From Adenophora triphylla var. japonica (lineage: Eukaryota > Streptophyta > Magnoliopsida > Asterales > Campanulaceae): a stretch of 64,000 nucleotides of DNA. Positions within the stretch are counted from its first letter, which is position 1; each line of letters opens with the position of its first letter. The position numbers were made by a program, and so were the translations under genes. The notes under the pieces are model-generated. The model was given only the letters and a program-made list of their open reading frames with translations, was not told the origin of the DNA and searched no databases. This document shows positions 20,261-31,761 of this stretch, piece after piece. The stretch covers positions 248,001-312,000 of the forward strand of contig JAFEMH010001296.1 in assembly GCA_022495995.1 (NCBI GenBank), in the 5' to 3' direction.

Positions 20261-22224
20261 CATAAATAAGAAGGTTCCTGTTCCAACTCTCCTTTTCAAA
20301 AACGTAGCTTTCAAAAAGATTACGGGAAGAAGAAGGAGAACCAGGAAAGACGGTTTGGAGAGGAGAATCAAGTAGAAATTGCCGGTGAGTTTCTCGTTTC
20401 TTTTTCAGTTCCATCTTTGAATCTTTGTTTTAAGCTTGAAAAATGGGGAAGAGAAAGGTGGTAACTTTAATCGAGAGTGGAGAGGGTTTGCCCGTGGGTT
20501 TTCTCACCCAAAACATGTTGAATAACCCTGAAAAAGAAAAGTGTACCATTCTGCCGTTAATTTAGAAATTATCAAGAGGAATCACGCCGTGGCTTTTGAA
20601 ACCGAACTTTTTACCCGACCTAACTCAGTGTTTTCCCCGAATGGGTATGTTTCCACTGAATATCCGTTCCCACTATTGGTGCAGAAATTCCCGTTCCCAA
20701 TTTTAATCACCCGAGTTCTTTGTATCTTCCAAGCTTAACTATGCCCAACTCATGCCTCGAGGTTGGAGAAGCCTTCAAACCCTAGTAAGGCTAAATGCGA
20801 AACGAGTTAGCAATTGGTCTAGAGGAATTTGCTTTTACGCATGAGTTTAGGAGCTTTGGTTTAGGGAGATATGGTTTTAGGGTTAGGGTTGGTAGGACGC
20901 CTTTCTTAATCGACAATGTTGATCCCGCCGATAGAGGGTGGAAGAACAAGTTCCCTTTTGCAAAGAAGAGCACCCAGTGAAGGATGTGGGTGCCAACTTC
21001 AAATGGAGGTCCCAAGGTAGTAGGCAATTTTCTTACTCTAATGGTGATTTTTGATGTACTAACTATTTCTCCAAATTTCTCTTTGGCCTAGTTGCGAAAT
21101 TGGATGTGCTTTTTCCCTTTAAAGACAACACGAGAGGAAAGAGTGAGCGAGATCTATAACTTGGAACCCTTAGTGAGAACTTTTAAGGAACTACCGGTTC
21201 AATTTGTTGCAGATTCTAACAAGGAAGTTGGTCCCCGAAGAAGTCGAGAGGCAAACCTTGAAGAAACCTTTTACGAGCCTATCCCAATGTCTACGGGTTA
21301 ATCAAATACTTAAATCTTTGCCTATCTCCAAGTTGTTCTAACCCCTTTAATCTGTTCTAACTCTTCATTCTATTTTGCGACCACTCGCTCCAAGGAAAGC
21401 TGTTACAGCTGCCGACCTTCTTGCCGCGGCCCGGAGCAAAAAGCTTGGCAAAGAAGGATGGTAAACCCCCCCCTGTGTCTATTGTGGCTAGCTCCCGTGT
21501 GGGTGCATCCCAAGAAGAAGGGGATGCAAAGAAAAGAAAGGCTGGTGGAAGGCGAGGCCACGAGATGCAAACGGTGATATGGACATGGAGAAGTTAGGAG
21601 AAAAATTTAGAGTGTTGTTGAGAAGGTAAAGATGAAGGAATCTTTGAATTTTATCAAAGAGCTTGATAAAGTACTAACATCTTTTTTGGTGCGGGAACTC
21701 ATGACCCCGATTGTGGCCTACATTGATGCATTGAAGATCAAAGCGGCGAGGCTTGGTCACGAAGGCTGCGAGAATCAAAAAGGAGGCTACCAAAAGTGCC
21801 AAGGAAGTGGAGAAATTGAAGAGGGAGGCAAACAAGCATCTTTGGTGAGGTGGAAGGTTTGAGGAAGGATTTTGAACGCTTGGGAGAAGAAGTGGAAGCC
21901 ATTCGTGCTGAGAATAAGGCTCATATGAAAGAGCTTGAAGTTGCAGAGGGGAACTTCAAATTCAATGCCACCAAGACTTTGTTGGAGACCCGCATTCAAA
22001 TGATTGAAGAATATGAAAATGGACAGGCCATAGCTTGGAACTTGGAAGATGAGAGAAAAGTTTTGGAGGACCATATTGGTGAGCCAGCGGATGCAGAAGA
22101 AGTGAATTCCGCGGCCCTAGAAACTCTAGTTGATGATGCTAACAAGGATTTAAGCACCATAGTGGCTACTCCAAATGATCAAGTGGAAGATGCAACACCG
22201 ACGGCAGCAGGCCAAAAAGTTTGA
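20261..22224 (+). pseudogene. antisense ORF of the Tat element (putative gypsy-type transposon protein plus coiled coil)
   Basis: Runs on the plus strand, opposite to the retroelement's own genes. A TATA-like word (CATAAATAAG, 20261) lies 182 bases before ATG 20443, which opens MGKRKVVTLIESGEG and stops after 40 codons. Downstream, separate frames read FAFTHEFRSFGLGRYGFRV then FLIDNVDPADRGWKNKFPF, resembling the plant 'putative gypsy type transposon' domain (PF04195-like, from memory). They end with a charged heptad-rich segment (21850-22221; GLRKDFERLGEEVEAIRAEN) predicted to form a coiled coil. Stops and frameshifts separate the blocks. Antisense extra ORFs between integrase and the 3' LTR are known for Tat elements such as Grande; their role is unknown. 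Confidence 0.6.
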
Positions 22225-22718
22225 AAAACATTTTAAAGTTTTTGGATATTTTGGATGAAAACGATTTTTTGCTTTACTTGTGTACCTCTATTGGTACAAA
22301 AAAATGGGGGGGAGTGTCCCTGAAAACAAGGTTTTTTAGTTTGTAATGGCTCATAAGAGCCGAGACAATTTATTTGGGGGTACTAGGTTGGTCTAGTACT
22401 CCAAGCTTTTTTAGGTTTTTAGGGACTTGTTGGCTTATCCAACTTGTCCTTTGGTTGCGAAAATCTTTTGAAAAATGGTTTTTTAGCAAGGTAACTTATG
22501 TCCCTGAGGGACGCTTGTTTGTTCTTTGGATAACATGTAAATGTTATAAACCGTAGGTAACATGAAAATGTTACAACCAATAGTTCACAACTTAAAGAAG
22601 TGTGAAAACGTGCGCCCAGGCGAAGGTGTCAAAACCTTAATTCGTAAGAAAAGATGTAAATCTTTTAACTTGATAGTACCTTTGATCGGAGGTAAATCGT
22701 TTGAAGGGATAGAGCAAG

Positions 22719-22985
22719 TATCGGCCGTCGGGCGTGTCAACAAGCTCTATACCTCTCCGGCTAGAATTCCAACATGTATCGGCCGTGCGGCGTGTCAACA
22801 TGTTGAAATTTTCTTCTTCGAGGTTCAAACATGTATCAACCGAGCAGGCGTGTCAACATGCTTGACCTTTGTCCTCCTCGAGGCTCAAACATGTATCGGC
22901 CGTGCGGCGTGTCAACATGTTTGTCTGTTCCGGCTTAGGTCTCAACAAGTATCGGCCAAATCGGCGTGTCAACATGTTGAGCCTA
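22719..22985. repeat. five-unit tandem array, period about 58 bp, inside the Tat element
   Basis: The core TATCGGCCGTGCGGCGTGTC, flanked by ACATG words, recurs at about 22719, 22777, 22834, 22894 and 22950. Between cores lie related CTCGAGG.TCAA stretches. The array separates integrase from the antisense ORF. Confidence 0.85.
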
Positions 22986-23170
22986 TTCCGTTTGCTCAAG
23001 TTGCATCTCGCAAAACAAATTTATGTTAGGGCTGGGCGTTAGCATAGCTAACGCCCCTCCGACGCTCAAGTCAGTAATGTTTTAATAAGAGTAGAAAAAA
23101 TTGAAATGCGTAATAGAACTTGACATAAATTTAAACCGTACCTGAAGAGTCTAGTTATAAATAACTGGAC

Positions 23171-24258
23171 TTACGTGAAATAAAGTTTCAAGTGGATAGC
23201 GTTCCAACTTCTAGGGATTCTGTCTCCACTCGGGGTTGATAACCAGTACGCACCTTTGCCAGCTTCAGCATCGATGAGATATGGGCCTTCCCACTTGGGA
23301 TCTAGTTTACCTGCATTCAGTTCTCTTGTATTTTGAAATACTTTTCTTAAAACTAAATCACCAAACTGGAACCTTCTAACTCTGACATTCTTGTTGTAAG
23401 ACCTAGAAATTCGGCTGGCGATAAGTGCCATCCTTATCTTGGCTAAATCCACGATCTCATCAATTGTATCTAAATCTTGAGTTAGCAAGAGGTTATTTTC
23501 ATCTTGAGTCAATAAGCCATACCTTGCCGTGGGAATTTGTTGCTTCAAGCTGGAATCACGGCTTCGGCTCAGAATACTAAAGAATAGGGAGTCCTACTGT
23601 GGCTCCTTTAGAAGTAGTCCTATACGCCCATAGCACAAGTGGTAATTCTTCAACCCATTTTCCCTTCTTCTTGTCTAGGACGCTTCTTCAAGTTGTTGAT
23701 GATCAACTTGTTGCTCGGTCGGCTTGGCCGTTGGCTTGAGGGTGGACGGTGTGGACATGATTAACTTGATGCCCCGGCGAGCACAAAAATCCACTGGTCT
23801 TTTTACTTATGAAGCGTGACCCGTTGTCACATACAATCTACGATGGTACACCAAACACGCTAATGATATTTTTCTTTAAAAATGAAATTACCTCTTTATC
23901 CCTTACTTGCACATAAGCACGCCTCGATCCATTTCGAGAAATAATCGGTTAGAGCCAACATGAATACTTTGCCTCCTGGAGCTTTGGGCAACTTGCCTAC
24001 AATATCCATGCCCCTTGCATGAAAGGCCAAGATGAGACTATAGGATGTAGAGGTTCGGCGAGGTTGATGCAAGATGTTGCTATGTCTTTGGCGGGCGTCA
24101 CATTTACGCACATAGTTCATGGCATCTTGACGCATGGTTGGCCGGTAATATCCCGTCTGAGGGCCTTTGATGCAAGTGCCTTTCCTCCCGAGAATGGTTC
24201 CCACATATTCCTTCATGGATTTCCTTAAGTACCGGTTCAACTTGCTCATTATCGACAC
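23171..24258 (-). pseudogene. Tat element integrase, frameshifted
   Basis: The N-terminal part reads GYYRPTMRQDAMNYVRKCDA (zinc-binding region), then MDIVGKLPKAPGGKVFML and LTDYFSKWIEA (core, first Asp). The middle (about 23890-23600) is legible only by changing frame. The last ORF (23548-23171) is the C-terminal module with FQFGDLVLRKVFQ, GKLDPKWEGPYLI and WNAIHLKLYF. The core Asp in MDIVG is preserved; the second Asp and the Glu cannot be read in one frame. Confidence 0.8.
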
Positions 24259-24261
24259 ATC

Positions 24262-24939
24262 TCAAGTAGTGCCTGCAAAAGACTTCTTGAACAGCACATT
24301 ATCTATTAAAACGAAAGTTGAAGTTCGAATCTTAAATGACCTAACATTCTTAACATCAGGGGGAATAGTTCCAAGTTGAAGGAACTCAATGACGGGTTGG
24401 GTCCAAGAAGGCTTAGCATCTTGTGTCCCAATAGGTGGAGTAACCACTTGAGCTTCTTCAACTTGGTCTATCACCGGGTACTTAACATAAATAATGGGGA
24501 TATTAGTATGCAACATTGATTTGCAAGTTGAACCCAAGTTGGCCAAGGCGTCTGCCTCTGTATTTTCTTCTCTCGGGGACTGTTCCAAAGAGAATGATAG
24601 AAATCTCGAAGCTAAAGCTTTAACATGTTGGAGGTACAGAGTCATCTTGGAATGCTTCGCCATATAACTGCCATTAAACTGGTTAGCTAGTAATTGAGAG
24701 TCAACAAATACATTTAAATGCGTAATATTCAAACTCAAAGTTGTAGTTAAACCCATGATCAGGGCTTCATACTCAGCTTCATTATTTGTTGCATTAAATT
24801 CACAAGATACAGCTTGAGGTATGATATCACCTTGAGGGGATTTTAGGACTATTCCCAAACCAATTCCCTTGGAATTTGAGGCTCCATCTGTAAATAATGT
24901 CCAAAATCTAGGAATAGTTTTACCTTCAAGTTGTTGCAC
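24262..24939 (-). CDS. second (archaeal-type) RNase H segment of the Tat polyprotein, still open
   Basis: A 225-residue uninterrupted frame. It carries FTDGASNSKGIGLG (Asp18), NATNNEAEYEALIMGL (Glu54/Glu56), LNVFVDSQLLANQFNGSY (Asp80) and PREENTEADALANLGS (Asp130): the D-E-D-D set of an RNase H fold. The NNEAEYEAL motif and its place between reverse transcriptase/RNase H and integrase are those of the additional RNase H that marks the Tat clade. It is a piece of a once larger polyprotein, not an independent gene. It is the only well-preserved block of an otherwise broken element. Confidence 0.75.
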   Translation of the reverse strand: MQQLEGKTIPRFWTLFTDGASNSKGIGLGIVLKSPQGDIIPQAVSCEFNATNNEAEYEALIMGLTTTLSLNITHLNVFVDSQLLANQFNGSYMAKHSKMTLYLQHVKALASRFLSFSLEQSPREENTEADALANLGSTCKSMLHTNIPIIYVKYPVIDQVEEAQVVTPPIGTQDAKPSWTQPVIEFLQLGTIPPDVKNVRSFKIRTSTFVLIDNVLFKKSFAGTT

Positions 24940-26740
24940 TTCAGTTCTACCTCGAGTGCAAACTTGGGTGAAGTCGGCTACAAAATCGGCTAGGGCACTG
25001 TGATTTGATAGGCTGTTCTTGGCTCGTATGATATGTCATACGTGCTCAACTTGACCGACCACTTGGCCAACCAGACATCTCCAGGAGTCCTTAACACATT
25101 CCTCATAGGATAATTAGTTCTAACAGGTTATGGCATGTGTTTCAAAATAATGACGTAATTTGGTAGCGGCGGTAGTTAAGGCTAATATTAATTTTTCAAG
25201 ATGAGAGTACCTTGTTTCGGCATCTAATAAAGACTTACTCACATAGTAAACGGGATGTTGCTCACCTTGGATTTCCTTCACTAATCTTGCACTAACGGCA
25301 TTTTCGAGATACGGCTAAATATAAATAAAGATGCTCACCATGTTCGGGTTTAGCGAGTAGGGGTGACGTCATCAAATATTCTTTAAGTTGTTTGAAAAGT
25401 TTGCCTCATGTTGGTCGGTCCATTGAAAGAGTTTGTTTTTCTCAAGACTTCATAGAATAACTTTGCACTTATCGAGATAATTTGGATATAAATCTGTTCA
25501 AAGCGGCTACTCTACTGTTAACCTTTGTACGTCCTTGATGTTTTTAGGGATTCCAAGTTGAGAATGGCTTTGATTTGTTCGGGACTTGCTTCGATTCCCC
25601 TCTTGGTTACCATATATCCCAAGAATTTGCACGCTCTAACTCCGAAGTTGCACTTCGCCGGATTGAGCTTCATGTTGAAGGCTTTCAAGATGTTGAATGC
25701 CTCGACAAGGTGCTCTACATGATCCTCAATGTGTTTGGATTTGACCACCATGTCGTCTATGTAGACCTCCATCGTCTTGCCAAGTTGATCTTTGAACATC
25801 TTGTTTACCAACCTTTGGTAGGTTGCCCTGCATTTTTAAGACCAAACGGCATAGAAATATAACAATATATACCTTAGGAGTCATGAATGCTTTGTATCTT
25901 CTTGGTCAGAAGGTTCCATTTGAATTTGTTGATACCGGAAGATGCATCCATGAACGTCAAGATGTCGTGGCCACTGTCTCATCAACAAGAGAATCAATGT
26001 GAGGGAGAGGGAATGGATCCTTTGGACGAGGCCTTGTTCAAGTCGGTGAAGTCCACGCATGCTCGCCACTTGCCATTCTTCTTCTCCACCACTACAACGT
26101 TAGCCAACCACTTTGGATGCTGAACTTCTACGATCATCTTGGACTTTGCAGCCTTTCAACTTCATCCTTAATGATCTGATTCCGCTCTTGGGCAAACTTC
26201 CTTCTCTTTTGACGGACAGGACGGATGGTCGGATCGATGTTCAACTTGTGAGTAATAATATCCTTGCTTATCCCTGTCATGTCCTCATGTTTCCAAGCGA
26301 AACAGCATCTCCGGCCTTTCAGGAACTCGATCAACTCCTTTTCGATTTCGGATGGTAGGTCTATCCCAACTTGCACTTGGGCCTCGGGTTTTGATGCATC
26401 AACGGGAACGCTTTTTGTATCGTGCTCCACCGCTTGAGAATGTCACAGGCCTTTTTCTTTAATTGCTATGCTTGCTTGAGGGTCGAGCTTGCTTTCATGT
26501 TGATCTTGTAACATTCCTTAGAGACTTCTTTGGTTTCCCTTCAACTTGGCAACACCCCAAGGTGTTGGAAACTTGACGCATTGATGGTAAGTCGATGGCA
26601 CGGCCTTCATGTTGTGGATCCAAGGCCTTCCCAATATGACATTGTATGAAGAAGAGCATTGATCACCTGAAAACCTCTCCATGGAATTCATACCTTCTAG
26701 GTAGATGGGCAACTTGATCTCACCCATTTATGCATTTCAC
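24940..26740 (-). pseudogene. Tat element protease, reverse transcriptase and first RNase H, broken
   Basis: Protease end: SSYNVILGRPWIHNMKAVPS (26727-26518). Reverse transcriptase: ITHKLNIDPTIRPVRQKRRK (26430-26134), the finger/palm KKNGKWRACVDFTDLNKACP in a shifted frame near 26075, and the catalytic YIDDMVVKSKHIEDHVEHL (25811-25518) followed by CNFGVRACKFLGYMVT. The interval 25500-24950 holds degenerate RNase H. Numerous frame changes. Confidence 0.8.
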
Positions 26741-27077
26741 CTCACCAGAACCCTACCGTACGGATGAGTTCTTCACAACTTCGGACAAAGGAATACCCGT
26801 ATCTTGAAGCATGAGTAAAGATGATGTTGGTGACTGCCGCCATCGATCGGGATCCGCTTGACCACACAATTAGCAATGCACACGAACAACTAGACCATCA
26901 TGATGAGGGTCCAACGTGTTGTCTTTATCTTCATCTTCAAAAGAAATGACATGACCGTACGTGAAGTCGCGGCGCCTTATAGGCAATTCGATTGATCTTC
27001 CTTAGAGCTCTTGGCATGACGCTTGGCGGCGAGTAAGTTGTGCCGCAAATATGAGACCCACTTTGAAATAACATTCA

Positions 27078-28705
27078 CTACCTTGGTGGCGGAGGGTGCA
27101 ACTTTCTCGGGCCTAGATTGCTCCTACGAACCGGGTTATTTGGACTCACTCTGACCCTCTTCTTGCCCAACAAATCCTTGAGAAGACCCTTGGACAACAA
27201 ATGAGCAATCTCTTTCCTCAGCGAAACATTCTCGGTGGTATGCCCGAAATCTTCATGAAATGCGCACCACTTGGACTTGTCCTTCCAAGTTGTTATTTGG
27301 TCATTCTTCTTGGGCCATCTCGCTTTATCTCCAAGATTTCCCATGGCGCATAAGATTCTGCAATGTCCACGAAGCGGTATTCGAGAGATTTGTGGATAAT
27401 CATTATCATCACCTTCTGATCATCATCTACAACATGAATTCTAGAAGGTTCGGTTTTAACGGGGTTTGCCTGTTGGACTTAGGGTGATGGGAGTCCGATC
27501 GTGCTGTCGGAGGGTTCAAATAGAGGAGTAGGAGTCCTCCCGGTTGATTTCCCCATTGCCAAGCTATCTTCCTCCAATCGGATGTAAGGCAAGGCCGGGT
27601 TACGATTTCTTCAAGTTGTTTCGCGGGGTCATCACCAACTCGTTGTAAAACAATGAGCTCTTCTTCAAGCCTATGCGGAATGCCTCAGATTCTTTGTGGA
27701 CACGTCCAAGTTGGGTATAGTCACTGCCTCCTTATTGAACTGTGCAAATACTCTTTGAGACTTTCATTAAGTACATTGTACAATTCTATAAAGATCACTA
27801 GTCAACTTGTCAAATGCCTGTTGCATGAAAGCGATTAATGAACATATTGACAAGTTGAGCATAAGATGAAATAGAGTTTAGAGGAAGCCACATTAGCCAT
27901 TTTAAGGCCGGTCTGACAAGGTTGAGCGAAGCCCCTGCAAAACATGCTTCTTTAAACATAGGAGGGATACTTATGATATCCATTGACTCTTGATACTGAC
28001 AACACGTGCTCTGTGGATCGGTACTCCCATCATACTTCTTCGTATGAGGGCGAGAATTTCTTCGGGATCTCCACTTTGGCTATCGGCGGCACAAAACGAG
28101 ACTCGTTGTAGCAAGTTGGAGAGACTTGGTGATATGGCAAGTTGACTCCGAGGCACGCTTCGAAGCAACTCCTTAATGGTTTGCATTTCCTTAACAAGTT
28201 GGTTTTACGCGAAAAGAGGAGCATTATTAACTTGAGGTGCGAAAGTATCGAAAGCATTAAAGAAACTTCTGTTTGCCCCAGTGAGGGTATAGCATAAGTG
28301 TAGCAAGATGATAGCGCGGATTGGCTAGGCGATAGGCCGAATCTTGGTTGCTTTCGGTGGAATGGATGTCACAATCGTGCTTTCGCCGGCAAGGTGTTGG
28401 ACATCGGGATATCTCCAACATGGCTCGGTCTGTACTGCACCAAACAAAGATCTAGGAAGTAAAGGTGAAAATGGAGCGGATACTTGAGTCTCAGCTTGCT
28501 TCCCTTTACGCAGACTATCAATGGCATTGAAGATCATTGTATTCGTACGCTCCTGATCATCCAACCGATCGCCTATTTTCCTCATCATGTCCGCCATGTT
28601 GGACATTATCTCCAAGTTGACAGCTTCTGCACTTGGAGGAGGGTTGCCTTGGGCATTGGAAACAGGAAGCGGCCGACTCTGACTGCTGGAAGATGGATTA
28701 ACCAT
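27078..28705 (-). pseudogene. Tat element gag, broken
   Basis: Starts at 28705 with MVNPSSSSQSRPLPVSNAQG and a predicted helical segment (MADMMRKIGDRLDDQERTN). A stop at about 28325 is followed by fragments such as MQTIKELLRSVPRSQLAIS (28186). Shifted pieces at about 27830-27600 match the retrotransposon gag domain (AFRIGLKKSS, YNELVMTP). The last fragment KWCAFHEDFGHTTENV..LRKEI (27344-27078) is the CCHC-like zinc region, with the second Cys position of the motif altered. Confidence 0.75.
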
Positions 28706-28728
28706 TTCTACTTAGATAATCAAAGTTT

Positions 28729-28747
28729 CCCACGGACGGCGCCAAAT
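28729..28747 (-). other. primer binding site of the Tat element
   Basis: On the minus strand, directly after the 5' LTR: TTTGGCGCCGTCCGTGGG. The TGGCGCC start fits the 3' end of plant tRNA-Asp, as in Tat/Athila elements; the downstream bases match less well. Confidence 0.65.
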
Positions 28748-29325
28748 TGTTTTGGTCAAATTTCAACAATTATATTTTTATGATGGAAAAAGTGACTAAA
28801 GTGATATGAATCTAGGTACAATGACTATCAAGTTGAATAGAAATGGACACAAGACATTTGTTGACTAGGGAAAGCCCTTGAACAACTTGTTCGCCGGCAC
28901 AAAACCCCGGGAGGATGTGGCTCCTGCCTTGATCGAAAGTTTACTAAGAATTTTCTTGAGATTACAATGATATGAGCGTATGAAAAGGGAGCTTAGGCTA
29001 GTGTAGTGCGTGTGTGAATTTACAGTGTATGTCCCCTTTTTATACCTCAAGAATAAAACTAAATAACAATGAGGGCCTACAAACTCGGAATTGAGGTTTA
29101 TCCTTGGAGATTTATCCGCACTCATCTGTTGGGAAAGAGATAGTCGTTGGCTTGCTGAAGAAACGTGGTTGAACTGGTCTTTGACACGTTCCCTATAAAA
29201 TAGGAAAAGCGTTATGCGTCCCAACCTGTAAAAACCAAGTTGTAAACAGAACAACCCAAGTTGTTAGTACCAAGTTGTTTAGGCGTAAGTTGCAAACATG
29301 TTGATTGAAAATGTAGGACCCAACA
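28748..29325 (-). repeat. 5' LTR of the Tat element (578 bp)
   Basis: Partner of 19494-20074; together with the matching CTTGT duplication it proves a single insertion event. Confidence 0.9.
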
Positions 29326-29330
29326 CTTGT

Positions 29331-29555
29331 ATAATTAAATTAGTTGGACTTGATCAATTGAATTTGAATTTTGAAATTTAATTACGATAGTGAGATATGA
29401 TGGTTTTGATGGAAGATGAGAATGGTGGTAAGGTATCGGGTTGTCGATATCGGTTTTGAAGAGAGTGGATGTGGTGGTAGGTGATGGATTTGAAGAGAGG
29501 GGAGGGGTGAAATGGATAACGTTATTTTTGTTTAACATTTTTTTTAAAAAATATA
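29331..29555. other. AT-rich flank without recognised features
   Basis: Native sequence to the right of the Tat insertion; continuous with 19362-19488 before insertion. Confidence 0.4.
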
Positions 29556-29718
29556 CTCTCTTCGTTCCTAAAAAATTGTCATGTAGTATATTTTGCAATT
29601 ATTGAAAAAGAGCTTCACCTTCTTGTACCTTAGTAGATTTGCACTAATATTCATACCTAAGTTTATTTTTGGGACAAATCAAAATGACAAATGGGACAAT
29701 CTTTCAGGAAGGAGGGAG
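29556..29718. mobile_element. Stowaway MITE (163 bp)
   Basis: CTCTCTTCGTTCCTAAAAAA at left and its inverted counterpart GGAAGGAGGGAG at right, flanked by TA (29554-29555, 29719-29720). Confidence 0.8.
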
Positions 29719-30530
29719 TATATTATTAACTTTAATTTGGTTTTGCTAATTTTTGTTAATGATTTTGAATGTCGCTAGGTGATTTAGTTATAGTGAAGGC
29801 ATTTTGAGTATGACGCTTAAAACCGTCCAAAATTACATAAAAATATTAAAATAAAAATTTGAATAAAATGCGATAATTTAAAATGACAGTCCATTTTTAT
29901 AAGGAAGATTGAACCGATTTATCCTTCTGACGCATTTTTCTTTTTCTTATTCTTTTTTGCAAATTGATTTGTCTAAAAAAATAGTATTTCATTGTTACAA
30001 GATATACATATTTATTTTTTATTTTAATCAAAATAAATGTCAATTTCTTTTAAAAAAAATGTCTTTAAAAACTTTTGAAAAAGTTTATAAATGTGTAGAA
30101 AAACAATTGTTAAAAATTTATAAAAATAAAAATGTATAAAAATGTATAAAGTGAAATTTATGAGTAAGGATGGATAAGCTTGGAAAAAAGATGACTAATG
30201 AATAGAGAAAGTGACTTTACATGGGCCAAACCCTCGTGAGTCATAATGGGCTCACTAAATGATGCTACGTACCCCACCCAGCCCATGACCATTGGCTGGC
30301 CCATTTTCTTTTGGCTACATTTGTTTTGTTTGTTACTTAACACTAAAATTACAAAAGAATATCACAAAAAAACTTGATCTATAAAATTATTTTATTGATA
30401 TTTTTTATTACAACGTGACAAGTCCTCTATCGATATAACCAATAAAATATTATCATCTCATGTTATATTCATCTTTTTGTAAACTTACTGAACATGAGAT
30501 GCTTGATTTTGTTGTACTCCATCCATATGT
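29719..30530. other. AT-rich intergenic stretch
   Basis: No coding exon, RNA gene or element recognised. Contains short A/T homopolymers only. Confidence 0.4.
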
Positions 30531-30743
30531 CTTCATTTAAATTTCTCCCATTAAGAGGTTTTATTACGGATTGTTAACAAGTCAGAGTGATTTTATAATG
30601 AATTTTCAAATTTTACTTGAAATATAATCATTCTTCATTTAAATTTCTCCCATTAATTTGAGGTTTTATTATGGGTTGTTAATCAGTCAGTCATCAGAGT
30701 GATTTTATAAAGAATTTTCAAATTTTACTCGAAATATAATCAA
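30531..30743. repeat. tandem duplication, two units of about 105-110 bp
   Basis: CTTCATTTAAATTTCTCCCA ... GAGTGATTTTATAA.GAATTTTCAAATTTTACT.GAAATATAATCA occurs at 30531-30630 and again at 30633-30743. The second unit has an extra TCAGTCA. Confidence 0.85.
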
Positions 30744-30961
30744 AGTTGTATACTAAGTAAGATCCATATTTAGTGAGGGTCAAAATATCCTTCTAAAATT
30801 TTCATTTAAACAAACATTTTAATTAACTAATGTAATTTCACTTTGCACCCCTATAATATAAAGAAATATACATAATGCATAGTATTTAATATACAAACAA
30901 GAAAAATATATTTTATAATTTATTTATTTTTTAAAAAAAGATGTTGATAAGTTAAATGATA

Positions 30962-31319
30962 CTCCCTCCGTCCTACTTCAAAGTGAGCCACTTTTCTTTT
31001 TGATCTGCCCCACTTCAAGTGAGTCATTCCATAAATGGAAATATGTGAACAGTATTTCGGACATTTATATCCTCATAATGTTTATATATTTACAAAAAAA
31101 TCATTCATTATACCCTTATAATTTTAACATATTTATAAAAAAAATCAATCATTAACTTACTATTCCTCCCACTCATTCTCTCTCCTATTAAATGTTTTTA
31201 ACTTTTACATTCTATCTCCTCTAATCTTCTACCAACTTTCAATTCTTTATTCATTTTTTAAAAAATTTCTTAAGAATCGTGAAATGATCCCATGACTCAT
31301 TTAAGTGGGACGGAGGGAG
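30962..31319. mobile_element. Stowaway MITE (358 bp)
   Basis: CTCCCTCCGTCCTACTTCAA at left and inverted CTCCCTCCGTCCCACTTAAA at right, with TA on both sides (30960-30961, 31320-31321). Typical long Stowaway. Confidence 0.85.
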
Positions 31320-31561
31320 TATTGATTATGAGACGGAAGATTACTTTATAAATATTTTGAATAAATTTGATCACTAGAATATAATGAATCATAGTGAAAT
31401 GAATCAAAATTTCAAGATAGGAAAAATAAATGCAATTCCGTTTTCTCTGCAACGTGGAAACAGACGGGGTGGGGATTTTAAGGGAATTTAAAAGAATTTG
31501 AAGGACTTGTTAGTAAATTGACTTACACAAAAAAGTGGCTTGACTCGAGATGGGCGGCGCT

Positions 31562-31562
<1 letters not shown>

Positions 31563-31599
<37 letters not shown>
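31563..31599 (+). repeat. poly-A run of about 37 bases
   Basis: Long A homopolymer just upstream of the putative leader exon of the NT-C2 gene. Confidence 0.9.
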
Positions 31600-31600
<1 letters not shown>

Positions 31601-31639
31601 CGGGGGAAATCAGATTTTTTTTTCTTTCTAGCCTCAAAT

Positions 31640-31761
31640 TAATGGCGAATTTAAACTATTTTAAACCCTAAATTTACACGCCACCCCTGGCTCTTGTCAA
31701 AAAATTCCCTGTTTTTCGCTTCAATTGCAAGCTCCGTTCCCCAGATGTGATCCAAAATTAG
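31640..31761 (+). other. putative untranslated leader exon of the NT-C2 gene, with telo-box
   Basis: A CT-rich stretch and the telo-box AAACCCTAA (31663-31671) are followed by 5'-UTR-like sequence ending ATTAG|GTACAG, a reasonable splice donor at 31762. The next acceptor in the same orientation is TTTTTTAG at 58506-58513, just upstream of the start codon of the NT-C2 gene. The telo-box is a known promoter/leader element of plant housekeeping genes. The assignment is an inference: no transcript was seen, and the promoter could instead lie downstream of the 25.7-kb insertion. Confidence 0.45.

Larger units (their letters stand above)
19494..29325 (-). mobile_element. Tat-lineage Ty3/gypsy retrotransposon, complete ends
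   Basis: Bounded by near-identical LTRs (19494-20074, 28748-29325) that both read TGTTTTGG...CCCAACA on the plus strand, and by the 5-bp target duplication CTTGT (19489-19493, 29326-29330). The coding strand is minus. Order from the right: 5' LTR, primer site, gag, protease, reverse transcriptase, RNase H, a second RNase H, integrase, 58-bp tandem array, antisense ORF, polypurine tract, 3' LTR. The second RNase H, long 3' region and TGGCGCC-type primer site point to the Tat group (Retand/Ogre relatives). All genes except the second RNase H are visibly broken. Confidence 0.9.

Noticed and set aside
20385..20408. Possible GTGAGT...CAG intron before the Tat antisense ORF
   Set aside because: Only 24 bases, far below plant intron minimum.
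22719..22985. 58-bp array as a CRISPR or a coding repeat protein
   Set aside because: Intervening segments are themselves related; it lies in the 3' region of a Tat retroelement. The 155-codon open frame across it contains no recognisable domain.
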